A DNA stretch of 64,000 nt from assembly GCA_028023455.1 (NCBI GenBank), contig JAQFVV010012572.1, positions 310,001 through 374,000 of the forward strand, in the 5' to 3' direction. A program made the translations under genes and the position numbers. A model generated the notes under the pieces. That model saw only the letters and a program-made list of their open reading frames with translations, did no database searches and was not told where the DNA came from. The stretch is from Epiperipatus broadwayi (taxonomy: Eukaryota; Onychophora; Udeonychophora; Euonychophora; Peripatidae). Shown in pieces: positions 35,667-46,769 of the stretch (the stretch's first letter is position 1; every line of letters starts with the position of its first letter).

Positions 35667-35733
35667 TAAAGTATGAAGATTGGTTATCTTAATATAAAGC
35701 TGAGTCCTAATTGTATATATGTGTGGAGATGGT

Positions 35734-35788
35734 AATCTGAACCAACTGATGAATGCTGGTTTAGCTCGAAATACATATATTGGTGATT
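35734..35788 (+). ncRNA. Type I hammerhead ribozyme, second family, copy C
   Basis: Stem I pairs AAUC + ACCAA with UUGGU + GAUU, with a UGA bulge on the 5' side. Core CUGAUGA at 35746-35752, GAA, stem III AUACAUAU (2-3 bp), A17 at the cleavage site. Stem II has lost its two basal pairs (AUGCUG/UAGCUC), the only weak part. With copy A it defines the family fold. Confidence 0.75.
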
Positions 35789-36069
35789 ATTTATCTTTTC
35801 AACATGTGTGTGATCAGGTGAGTTAGCAATATAAGATGGCACTGAGAGTTGTAGGTCGTGTGAAAGTCTGAGTTCGAATCCCGCATATGCACGTGCAAAC
35901 ACACACTCAATTTGATTTAAACTCGCATTTTAACTATTCTTCACATTAATGCTTTTCGTATTTTTTTTTTTTGTTAAATTGTTGTTTTTTTTAAATGTAG
36001 ATTTTAAAATATGTTTTTGATTATAATTCTTCATGTCGCAGCTCTAATACCACAGTACTGAAAATTCAA

Positions 36070-36790
36070 TATATACATGCAGTGTATGTGTATGTATAAA
36101 TCATGAATACTAAACAAGCTTTGTGATAATAGCTTATAATATTTTTTTTGAATATATATACTTTAGTTACTTAGATATTTTTTTTTTTAATTTTAATTTG
36201 TTAATTATATAGTAAAATTTGAAGGGCTTTACAGCATAATTGTTAATACATTCACGGTGAGAAAAACTTGGGCTATTTTTTTATGAAAACAAACAGACTT
36301 AATTGTTTTCTTTCAGGTAAATGAATATCTTTCTATTCGTAGCTAGAGGATAAAATAAGAAAGAAAATCTTAAACTCTTTTCATCAAATAATTGATAATT
36401 CAGGTAAAGCCTTCTTTCTTCATTGTTCACTTTGGTAGTCTTGAAAATACCTTTATATATATATAAAATAAACTTTATTAATTACCAATTATGTACAAGT
36501 ATTAACTTATGTACAATGGGATTTTATATATATATGACTTAAGATGCACGGCTTATAAAATATATTTATTTTGACTAGTGTCTGAAGACAGATACAATGA
36601 TTCAATTTTAAAGTATAATTTATATTATTTTAAAATAATGAACAACTAAGAAAAATATAGTTTTCCAAATTTTTCAAACTCTTAGTATTTCGGGGCATAT
36701 ATTTTAGAGCATATAAATATATATTATACCACTCTATTATTTTTTTTAGAATGTTATATTTTTGTTGTCGACAATTATAGAACAATGAGC
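36070..36790. other. AT-rich spacer, nothing recognised
   Basis: No gene or repeat recognised. Short (AT)n tracts near 36450-36470 and 36525-36535. Confidence 0.5.
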
Positions 36791-36804
36791 AATCCACATG
36801 GTTC

Positions 36805-37575
36805 TTATAGTGTGAATAATACTATGGCTATGTATGGATTAAAATTTTTGATATTTTTCTCAAGCAGTTCTTTTAGATTAATTATTTTTTTGTGGAATAT
36901 GAAGTGTCTTAAAGATGAGAAGTATGGGCATGTTTCAAAAATATGTATCATATTTTCTGGATGACTATTACATAAGATACATATGGGATACAAATTTAAT
37001 TTAAAACGTTTAATGAGGAAGATTTTTATAAAACTTTTGTTGAGTAATAAGTTATGCAAAAATTTTAGCCATGATTGAGGAACACACATATTTTGGAATT
37101 TGATTAACATTTTGGCAATTGGGAGGATTTACCATAGATATCTGTCAGGATATATAATTTTTGGGGGATCTTTAATTGAAACACTAATTAAAGATTTGAT
37201 GGTATAATTATCCAACAGATTTTCATGCTCAATAGCGGTATCTCTATATAAAAAAATGACTTGCATATAGAAGTTAAGCAATATTATAGGTGGAGGATTG
37301 GATTAACTGTGATTGCAATGTATGTCTTAGCTCTGATATCTGTTACAAATGATTGATGACATTAGATTAAGACCACCTTTGCAAATAGGGAAACAAGCAC
37401 TTGTAATTGATAGAAGATATGATGTTGATTTCCAGATATATGATTTTATTGTGGTCATGATATTTTTAACAGTATCCCTTAAAAGATGCATCCATGTATA
37501 TATCTTTGCTATCCTGTAAGCTATATAAAAGCTGTTTATCTTTTCATTCTCATAATAGAATTTATTTATATGCAA
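36805..37575 (-). pseudogene. LINE relic, RT C-terminal region with zinc-knuckle-like motif
   Basis: Two minus-strand frames belong together. The upstream one (37575-37327) ends SYIWKSTSYLLSITSACF, then PICKGGLNLMS, matching the LINE RT-thumb pattern that ends in KGGLGL. The downstream one (37110-36805) contains CILCNSHPENMIHIFETCPYF, the CxxC...H...C motif that follows RT in L1/Tx1-like and related LINEs. Stops and frame changes separate them. The catalytic RT part is absent. Clade assignment (L1/Tx1-like) is an inference. Confidence 0.6.
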
Positions 37576-37915
37576 AACTCTCCATATAGTAGCACCATGC
37601 TGTGCCTATCAGAGTAATCAATGGATGCAGGAAGGTTTATGCATAAAATCTTTATCTATTGTCTACTCATCCAATATCCCCAGACTAGTTTTTAGCTTGT
37701 GGCTTGACAAGCCTTAGATCTAAGAGCACTGTATCTAGATCTTAGAATCTAATGCAACCCTTCAGCAGCCAGCTTACTTATGAAATTCACAAGCTAGAAA
37801 CTAGTCTGGGAATATTGAATAAGTGTGCAGTACATAGGGATTTTATACACAAACCTTTCTTCATCCATTGATTACTTAGTGGTGCTACTGTATGGAGAGT
37901 TTTGCCTGTGAATAA
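37575..37915. repeat. Inverted repeat next to the LINE relic
   Basis: Arms about 37585-37700 and 37790-37905 mirror each other: agtagcaccatgctg against its reverse near 37880, atcaatggatgcagg against catccattgatt, and agactagttttta against aaactagtctggg. A central segment of about 90 bp contains smaller palindromic pieces (agatctaag, ctagatctta). No coding content. Foldback or dimer of unknown origin. Confidence 0.6.
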
Positions 37916-38284
37916 ACAGTTTGTATAGGCATAAAGAATGGTGATCATGTGATGTTAATAGAATTTATTAATAGGTAACTATTTTATATCAATTTTTGCA
38001 TTAAAAGAAAAAAAATCTAAATATTAAATTTAAGATATTATCTATTATATAATTATACATTTAATATTAAATATACTGTATAAAAATGCTTTTAAATCTT
38101 GTATAAATTGTAAGAAAATGATTATTTGGGGATATAATTTTGAATGTTATTTTATTTATAACTATATTAAGTTATTTGCTCAAAGAAAGATTGAAATAAC
38201 AAAGTAATAAGTTAGTAAAATCAAGCTATATCAGTTATTATCATTCCTTTCATCCTTTTTGTTGCAATTTAATCTAACATCTCA

Positions 38285-39408
38285 ATATTTATTTTTAATG
38301 TCTTTATATATGATATTGGTCAAAACATTAAAGAAAGCATGGTATTTAATTATGTTGATGATTCTAAATTATTTAAAAGAATTGTGCTATCCATGATGAT
38401 CATATTAAACCCCAAAGTAATAATGAATATTGTAATGATTGGTGTAAATTTAATAACATGAAGATAAATGTAAACAAAACAAATTATGTGTCTTGCATTG
38501 GTGGTCGAGAGGTTAGCGTGACTTCCTTGCACTTGCAGACAGTTGCCTGGGTTGCGGGTTCATGTCCCGGCCGATGCTATGACACTTAAAAAAAAAAAAA
38601 ATTATGTTAATGATACTAGTAAAACTAACAGGTATGTACATTATTATAGGACTGAAAAAGTTTATATTACATATAAAGAAGTTTCTGATTTTGAGATTTG
38701 GTTTGTAAACAATTTACATTTAGTGCACATATAAAACATGTTATGAATAATGCTTATAAATAAATGGGATGTATCTTGAGATATGTAAGACATCTTTCCC
38801 TTTATATTAAATATATGCTATTCTATTCTCTTATTGTTCCTTTGTTAGAATATGGTTCTACTATTTGGAATCCAAATTTAGTTTATATCAAATCTAGAGT
38901 TGACAACATGCAGAAAAGATTTATTAGATTAATAAAGGGAGAAAATATAAATGTTGAATCAATATTAAATGTCAGAAGATTTCTTAAAGATATGATAATG
39001 TTTAAAAAAAGTAGTTGGTGGGAAATTTATATTAGTTGATGTATATTTAAAATAGAATTAAAAGTACCTAATCATTTGTTAAGAGAAATACATACTTTTA
39101 ATATTAAAAAAATAGTAATTCATTTTTAAACAAATCATCTATTAATAGGCTGCAAAAAATATATAATCAAAAAGTTATTAATATAGTATTTTTTGTAATT
39201 GTTTTATTACTAATATTAAAAAAGATTTAAAATGTAATTGAAAGTAGTGTAATATGTATATAATGTATTTTTCAGAATGTTTGTATATAATGTGTTTTTG
39301 TTTATAACATAAGTTTGTAATTATTAATATTTTATTTTAATTAGAGTATTTCTGTTAAAGAAGAAATTTTGAAATGTACTTAATAAATATTGAATTGAAT
39401 TGAACTGA
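38285..39408 (+). pseudogene. CR1/Jockey-type LINE relic split by a SINE
   Basis: Before the SINE the frames give YDIGQNIKESMVFNYVDDSKLFKRI with the RT catalytic YVDD, then DDHIKPQSNNEYCNDWCKFN and MKINVNKTNYV. After the SINE the reading resumes with RTEKVYITYKEV, then SLYIKYMLFYSLIVPLLEYG, STIWNP and MQKRFIRLIKG, the usual RT C-terminal end of CR1/Jockey/I-type LINEs. It has several frameshifts. The 3' end finishes at about 39389-39408 with repeated TTGAA units, a typical tail for these LINEs. It encodes no functional product. Confidence 0.8.
38490..38598 (+). mobile_element. tRNA-derived SINE with A-tail and target duplication
   Basis: An 83-nt tRNA-like body (38495-38577) has a 7-bp acceptor stem (GCATTGG / CCGATGC with one G.U), an A box (tggtcgagaggttagcg) and a B box (gggttcatgtccc). 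The length fits a class II (Leu/Ser-type) tRNA. A short linker and about 15 A follow. It is flanked by AAATTATGT at 38481-38489 and 38599-38607, a target duplication within the LINE reading frame. It could also be a retroposed tRNA pseudogene; copy number would decide. Confidence 0.8.
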
Positions 39409-39634
39409 ATCATAAACCTTAATTAGTTTTTTTTTATATATTGAGATACATATTATGTTGTATAATAAATGAATCAGAAGTGTTCATCTACAAAGAAATA
39501 AAACTAGAATTAATAAAGCATTAGTCCAGGTTTACATGGTTTATTGATAAATCACATGATTTTATGCTTTAGGCCAGAAATATTACCTCCAGTTTACATT
39601 GTTATGTGCATTATTTTATATTATCATTCAAATT

Positions 39635-41000
39635 ATTATTAAAATTATTATTATTATCATCATCATCATCATCATTATTATTATTATTATTATTATTATG
39701 TTTTAATAAAGGCTTTATTGATCTCAATAGTTTACATAAGTTTACATCTAGAAAAATTTGAAATTTAACATACAATGAATAATATTAGGGTAAACACATA
39801 TAAATGAATTTAGTGGTTACACTTTGTGGTTAATGGACTATAACAATATAAAAATTAAACAAGCAAAAATAATCAGAGTTCTAAAGTTTGAGGAGCTTAT
39901 TCAGTTTTGTCCGCATATCACTTTGAATGTTAGTTGTATGATAGTTTTTCTTGCAGCATTCACAGCATTGATGGTTGTTTTAACAATGACCATGTTGCTG
40001 CATATAAGTGGGGGTTGGTTATTATTTTATCTCTATTTCGAATGTGTAGCAGTTTGTTGCTAAATGTAGCTGGGTGTCGTCTGGTGTTATTGCCAATTAA
40101 GAAGGAGTACATCGGTGCACCAATACGCATATAGAACAAATGGCTGCCCTAATGCTAGGTATTGATCTTCCCTGAAAAGCAGCTATTATGTGATTAATGA
40201 TTGTACCCGGTTTTCTGTAGGTGTTACATATCATCTGTCTTGTTTGGTTAAGTGCTACACATTGATAAATAAAGTGGTCCAGTGTCTCTTCTGCTCGATG
40301 GCGAGTCCACAGAAGGGGTCAATAGATATATACATTCTTTTATGATAAAGAAAGTGGGTTGTTGGAAGGCAATGAGATTGATTTTCATGATAAAACCAAA
40401 GTATTTGGGCTCTAGAGCCCATTTTTTATATTCCTTGAGTAGTCTCTTGTTGTTAATTCCTAGCATAGGTTGTATAACATTAGTATCTGCTTCTCTGTTT
40501 ATTAAACCATAAATATCCCAGTATGAATACTTATGCAAATACTGTTCTGGAATCTTGTCTTGTGGTTTTGCATTGGTATATAATGTTGGTGAAAAAGGAA
40601 CCTTTTGGAGGTGGTCTATCTGTTGGAGTAACTTCTAGCAAGTGGTTAATTTTGGGGTATTTGGCAAGTATTGTGATTATTGAGTTCCTTAACTTCTGTA
40701 TATGAAAAACATTGATGTTGTGCAAGCCAAGTCCATTTTTTATTAGAGATTGGCTAAGTTTTTTGTGGAAATTACTACTGTTTTTATGGCCCAAAGTAGT
40801 TTATTATATATGGTTTTAATTTTTGAAATGAACCTCTTTGAGAATGAAATAACCGGTACATAGTAAGTTATTTTGGTTGTGATAAGCTGGTTAATTAACT
40901 GTACTTTGGAATATAGTGAAAGATATGCCTTGGACAAGGAGTTTATAATTTTGTGCTTCTTCTTTAAGTTTATTTTGATAGACATCTCTTCCTGTAATTC
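39635..41000 (-). pseudogene. LINE relic, RT thumb and C-terminal zinc region, with (TAA)n-type tail
   Basis: Minus-strand frames in order: 40985-40743 with LYSKVQLINQLITTKITYYV and IYNKLLWA; 40794-40531 with LIKNGLGLHNINVFHIQKL (KGGLGL-type motif); 40538-40248 with LLKEYKKWALEPKYFGFIMK; then PFCGLAIEQKRHWTTLF at about 40330-40265, resembling the terminal zinc motif. Below 40200 a non-coding part leads to a minus-strand tail of TAA/TGA repeats at 39640-39705. The upstream boundary coincides with the (ATT)n tract at 41021. RT catalytic sequence is missing. Broken by frameshifts; clade uncertain, close in style to the relic at 36.8-37.6 kb. Confidence 0.6.
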
Positions 41001-41019
41001 CCATATGAAATGGGAACCC

Positions 41020-41362
<343 letters not shown>

Positions 41363-43064
41363 TCTTGACATCCAGAAGTATTAATTCATATAGATATACA
41401 TGTATAATAAAAAATGTCAAATCACTCTCCCAAACATTACGTTTCTTCAGCTACAGTCCCTGTGAATAAATATAAATCTGAATTCAAGCAGTTTCAGATT
41501 CAGATTTTTGTATTTATCCATAGGGGGCATAGCTGAAAAAACTTAACATTTGGAAGAATAATTTGACATTTTATATTTGAATTTTCAGCTAACAAGGGGG
41601 GTACTTTTTATATATAAATTAATTCATATATCAAATAAATAGTCATTATACGTATGTTATTACTATGATGGTATATAATCTTTATATTACATATTTTAGC
41701 TAAAAATAACTGCAAACAGCATTCTTCTAAATATTGTTTAATATTTTGATTTATTTATTTAAGAAATGGGTTTTCGAAAGATAATATAATAATTTTAACT
41801 ATAAAAATAAATAAATAATTGTACAATTATTATTAGAGAAGTTAGAAGACATGTTACATTTAAGAACCAAAGTGACATATTGAAGTCAGATCCAGTCGTT
41901 TTAGCTTTGGAATCTGATATGTTTCGAAATTCACTGGGCTATAATTTAATGGAATCTAATTGTATACATATCTCATGAATATGTTATGTAAATATTTTAT
42001 GTATTAGAAAAAACTTAACTTATAATTTCTTTTTAAAGATCTATATGGAAAGTTGTTTAATTATGAACCCACTTTTATTTAAATTGATTTCAAATTAATA
42101 GAATTGATTGAGCAAAGATAATATTAATGAAAAGAACTCAACTAATTAGAATGTTTGTGATCAAAAATACTTGCCCAGAAAAATGTAATTATCATCTTTA
42201 TATGTTTTAATTAGGATTTTGTTTACAGTATTTGCTTATTTCTTTTTTAATCTTAATCTATCTTTATCTATCTCATGATTAGCAAAAATCTTTGATTTTC
42301 TGTCATTTCTTATTGTTTTTGCACATATACTTTTTTGTAAATTCTATTCTTAGTATTTTATTTACTCTTAATGTATATTTTTTGTATCATACTTTAAACA
42401 ATTTCGCTACCAGAATAATTATACTTTGAATGACATAAACTCCTTATATTAGAATTTTTAAAAAAAAAAAAATTTTAAATAGATATGAGATATAAATATA
42501 TACTTAAATGTGAATATATAATTTAATTTTAATACCTTTAGATTTTACTGCATAAATGCAGACATCCCTTACATCGTAGCTTGTCATGACTGGAGTAATA
42601 TTCTGAAGATAATCATTTTTTTAGAGTTATTTATATTGTAAAATAAAATAAAAAAACCATTGAAGATTTTATTTCTTTGAATTGAAATGTATATATTTTT
42701 CTAAAATTATTTTTTCATTAAAAAATAAAAGTGTACATTATATATGCTTTATGAAAGACTAATGAATTTAAAAAATGCTAAAAAATAAGAAAAAGGAAGG
42801 GAAAAAACTATTATTATGTAATATGTAAATGACATTTATTTATGTGGTTTAAAAAATTTTAATTTTGTTTTATTTTTACGTTTTATTTTTAAAAAATAAA
42901 ACGTAAAAAATTTGATTTTAATAAATATGCTGTTATATCGATAAAACTGAAAGAAATGTAATAAAATTTAATATTTTTTATAAATTAATTTTTGTATTTT
43001 AAATTGAAAAGTAATTCTAATTTATTGAAATAGTAATGTAGTTGCTTTCTTGAAGGTTTGTAAT
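41363..43064. other. AT-rich DNA with one short perfect palindrome
   Basis: No gene recognised. A 37-bp palindrome (arms tttttacgttttatttt and its mirror) lies at about 42875-42911. Confidence 0.5.
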
Positions 43065-43845
43065 GATTGGACTATTTCCATCATAATAGGAGTATTGAAT
43101 GTCTTTAAAAAATTTTTACTTTATTTAAATATTAGTTTTAACAAGGCTGTAAACCTTAGCAATGAGCGTCTGAAAAAATCGTCACTAGGGACCTCTGTAG
43201 GTCTTTAAAACACAACAAGGCTGTAAACCTTAGCAATGAGCGTCTGAAAAAATCGTCACTAGGGACCTCTGTACATGTTTTAAAGACCTACAGAGGTCCC
43301 TAGTGACGATTTTTTCAGACGCTCATTGCTAAGGTTTACAGCCTTGTTAAAACTATTACTGAAATAATAGTGAGCGTTTAATAAAATTTATAATTATTTA
43401 AATATTCCAAATTCATTCAACTTTTAGTAATAGTACATGAAACAGATTAGTATATGCTTAACGTTTTGAGAGTTATTATTCTCCCCTCTTCTTCAGGTGT
43501 TTTTAGCCTTACAGAGATAGTACTAGCATGGGGATTGAACCTGGACCCTTAGATTCTTGAGTATTAAATTTTAAGATAATGCTCTAACCAACTGAGCCAT
43601 CCTGCCTGCATACTTAATAATCTAGTCCAGGTTTGATTCTCATGCTAGTATTACCACTGGTCAAGCCAGCAATAATACCTGAAGAAAAGGGGAGAATAAT
43701 ACTTCTTGAAACATTGTGCATTATACTAACCTGTTTGATGTGCTATTACTAACAGATGAAAGTATTTGGAATATTTAAATAAAGTTAAATATTTCTAAAA
43801 CCATTCAATACTCATATTAGATGATGGAAATAGTCTAATATATAA
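43065..43845. repeat. Head-to-head pair of a tRNA-headed element with PLE-like tail
   Basis: The left arm (minus, to about 43615) and right arm (plus, from about 43622) mirror each other. On the minus strand the left arm has a tRNA-like head (A box tggctcagttgg at 43588-43599, B box ggttcaatccc at 43531-43541), then cctgaagaagaggggag, then acgttaagcatatact, then further non-coding tail to about 43068. The right arm starts inside the tRNA-like head at the B box. The segment CTGAAGAA, GAGGG / CUCUC hairpin, (G)AAACGTTAAGC resembles PLE tails and the motif at 58.95 kb, but no stem I is evident. The left arm is interrupted by the insertion at 43134-43395. Confidence 0.65.
43134..43395. mobile_element. 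MITE-like insertion built of three copies of a 60-75 bp module
   Basis: Two direct copies (43140-43211, 43213-43272) and one inverted copy (43277-43352) of a module beginning aacaaggctgtaaacc and containing aatcgtcactagggacc. The sister arm of the surrounding inverted repeat lacks this block, so it acts as an empty site. ATTTAAATATT flanks the insert on both sides (43123-43133, 43396-43406), a candidate 11-bp target duplication in AT-rich sequence. No coding capacity. Confidence 0.65.
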
Positions 43846-43849
43846 ATAC

Positions 43850-46055
43850 AACTAATGTAGTTGCTGTATATAATTATAGATATATGAAGTTGTCTTCTAG
43901 TATTTACTAGATTTTTTTTAGCAGACAATCTACATTAAAAATGGTATATATTTAGTATTAATTAGATATAAGTGTACTCATTACTTTCTATGTCAAAAGG
44001 AGAATTTTTCCAGAAAAGACTCTAATTTTTATTAGAGCACTTTTTCCCCACCCCTTAAAAAACTAAGCATTGCTCAGAGTTACAATAACTGCATATCTAA
44101 CAGTTACTTCTGCTAATGATCAATTATGTTAACTCCAGACTCAAATAAACTGCATTCCCTAATTATTATTTTCAAATATGAAGATGGCAGTATTGTTCTA
44201 AAATCTACACATTATCATAACTGAATAATTTATTTTTAGAATATACAGATGTTATTTAAATTTAATCTTCTAAGCTTATTTTGTTTAATGTAATACTCTT
44301 AAACATTAATAGTTATATTATAAGATCAAAATGAATGATGAACTTAAATAATGGAAGATATTGCTAAAGAAATGTGCATAACTTTTAAAGGAACTGGAAA
44401 AAACTGTATAGAGTTTAAAAATAAAACAACTAAAACAGTTGTAAAGTATGTAATTGGAAAACCACTGTTAATACAAACAGCTGATAAAATAAGGGGAGGA
44501 AAACACCATGAGCTTTGTTATGTAATATGATGGCATATTATCAAAAAAAACTTAAAGAAAAAAAATGGACAAGGAATTAACTTTCTGAGAATATTTAATA
44601 AACGAATTGGAGCTGCTGAATATCCAGGAAATTGGGAATTTGGCAAATAAACTGAAAGAAGCTCTTGTTTATTCAAATTGAAGTTGAAATAACTTAAAAA
44701 GGGATTGACTAAATAGTTAGACTAAGTAATAGATCTATTTAATAAAAATTTTAATTATTTATGATAAAAGCATTACTTTATGTAGTAGATTGTGAAATTA
44801 TGTATGGTAATTGTTATGTAGAAGTATTATGTAGGAATATTGATTAAGCTTAATAAAAATTATAAAAAGTCAATAAATTCTGTATTGTTTGATCTTTTAC
44901 ACATTTATTATTACACTAGAATTTTAGAGGGAATAAGGTATACTGATAAATAGCAATCATAATTTTAAAATGATGCACCACATAATGTATCATTAATTCT
45001 TAAAGTTAAAAGGTACTTTTAATGATCGTAAACACTAACTGATGCTCATCCAGAGGGTCTGGATTCTGATCTCTATACTTTCAGCTCCAACAATTTTATT
45101 TATATGTCTCTCATAAGTTCAATGCAACAAAAATCTGTTAAAATAAGACTTAATTATGTTAATAATTATAAAATAAATTCAGAAGACAAACTTGAATATG
45201 TGTCTCCAAATATAGACACTCTCTTTTATATATATTTAACATTAATGAACACAAATTTTAACAATGATAATAATTTTATACAGATTAAGTACATTAAAAT
45301 CCTGAGAGAGTGTCTGTCTGTCAATTCCAATACCCAGAATAGATATTAAATAAAAGAATAAAACTTTTTATATCCAATACACATATATTTTTAAATTCTA
45401 AACATATCTAATTATTTTTTATGAATATACAACTTAATCATATGATACTGTCTAGGTTTTACAGCTTGTACACATTAATGGAAAGTCATAGTGCTTAGCA
45501 TAAATAGGTGGAAATTTTTTTAATTAAATAGAAAAAGATTTTTAGAAATTGAAAATTCAAGATCACACTTTCAGAAGAACTATCAAATATTATAACCTTT
45601 TGGAAAATAGTTGAAACTTGATTTAAATACATTTGCATCTTTGCTGTTGCCTTAGTTATAAATAAGAAATTGGCATGTTTGCATGCTTCTGTTTAATGTT
45701 AATTCTTCATGTTTTAACATTTTTTGCTTCATCTTATAATGAATGTTTGAGTTATAGTTCAACATTTTATTTTTTTATTAAAAACTTTATTCTATATTAT
45801 GAATTAATAAATTGTAAAATTAAAAACCTCCTTAAGAATCATATTTGAACTTTACAAATATAGAATAAAAGAGTGAAATATATAACGAAAGCAGTAACTT
45901 TTTTTCTTATTGGACAATTACTGAAATGGCTATTAAAAAATAAGTTCTTGAAATCTTCATTAATTGAACTTTATTCTAAAATCCAAATGAATTGTTTATG
46001 CCTTTTGTAATGATTCTTTGCATTAGTCCTTTAATTTTGTTGACCGGGGAAGTTA
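43850..46055. other. AT-rich DNA, mostly unrecognised
   Basis: Apart from the short frame at 44351-44530, nothing recognisable. The frame at 45104-45349 shows no motif. Confidence 0.45.
44351..44530 (+). pseudogene. Short unidentified frame, possibly a coding relic
   Basis: A 59-codon frame starts MEDIAKEMCITFKGTGKN and contains KPLLIQTADKIRGGKHHELC. After the TGA the same frame resumes as WHIIKKNLKKKNGQGINFLR and RIGAAEYPGNWEFGK to about 44650. The composition is more protein-like than its surroundings. No family recognised; it could be a relic of a transposon ORF. Low certainty. Confidence 0.25.
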
Positions 46056-46059
46056 TGGT

Positions 46060-46765
46060 GCTGCATTGTAAATGTTTTTGTTAAGTGAATCTTCTTATTT
46101 GTCAATGTATATGATGATTGAAAAGTTGGAACAACATGAAATTCCATTTCTGTTAGGGAAAATGGTAGGGAAAACAGTTAAAATGTTTAAAACAACTTAC
46201 AAGCAAGCTCCTCCGGGGAAAACACGAGTTTGTGAGTGGTTTTATGGAAACATCAAATTTATCACTTAAAAGTGTTGCAAGTAAATTCCAATGTCAAGAT
46301 GATGCTGATGTTGGGGGGGGGGTGCAAACAGCATTCTTCACTCAGAATCCATTTGTAACAATGAGATATTTTGCCTACACATTGTGAAAAGTTTGCATGG
46401 TGCAGTAAAGCAAAAACATCCCAATTTATGGCAAAGTGGGAAGTGCAAGCTTCACTATGCCAATGTGCTAGCACACAAAGCCCATCAGCCATATTCACCC
46501 AATCTTGCTCAAATGTGATTTCTTTTTGTTCCTCTGAATGAAAAATGTTTCAAAAAAAGAAATTTTGCAGACTTTGACAGAAAAAAACAATGAAAACATT
46601 AAAATGCAAAGTGGAAAACACATTTAGATTCATGCATTGTGCCAAATGGGCAGTACTTTGAAGGAAATTCAATATGTAACTCCAAAAAACAAGTATACAA
46701 CTTTTTATTACAAAATTTCAGCTATTTTGGGTATTTCCTGTTAAAGTTATGAAATTATGATCTAA
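46060..46765 (+). pseudogene. Mariner-like transposase relic
   Basis: The N-terminal frame contains IPFLLGKMVGKTVKMFKTTY, then KQAPPGKTRVCEWFYGNIKF. This fits the helix-turn-helix start of mariner transposases (a LGKT...A...Y...SRTRVFEWFKRF pattern). About 400 bp later, near 46650-46740, a different frame reads NGQYFEGNSICNSKKQ and ends FSYFGYFLLK, like the YFEGD-type C-terminus of mariner. The part between is scrambled, contains a run of nine G at 46313-46321, and lacks the recognisable catalytic D residues. Inactive. Confidence 0.55.
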
Positions 46766-46769
46766 AATT

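Larger units (their letters stand above)
35269..36059. repeat. Head-to-head dimer of the hammerhead-bearing SINE-like repeat
   Basis: The left arm (35269-35666, minus) and right arm (about 35667-36059, plus) mirror each other. Outer ends match over gtactgttgtattagagctgc. Each arm contains a tRNA-like segment with a good B box: right arm gagttcgaatcccgc at about 35869-35883, left arm gcgggattcgaac reversed at about 35531. The right arm begins with the same leader as copies A and B (gaagatt...ctatcttaatataaa) and has a full hammerhead. The left arm breaks off inside the hammerhead core. This family is therefore the same as at 27.5-28.2 kb but with a different tail. Confidence 0.75.

Noticed and set aside
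43571-43610. Functional tRNA gene on the minus strand
   Set aside because: A and B boxes are too far apart for a tRNA without an odd insertion, and the segment sits inside a repeated inverted element.
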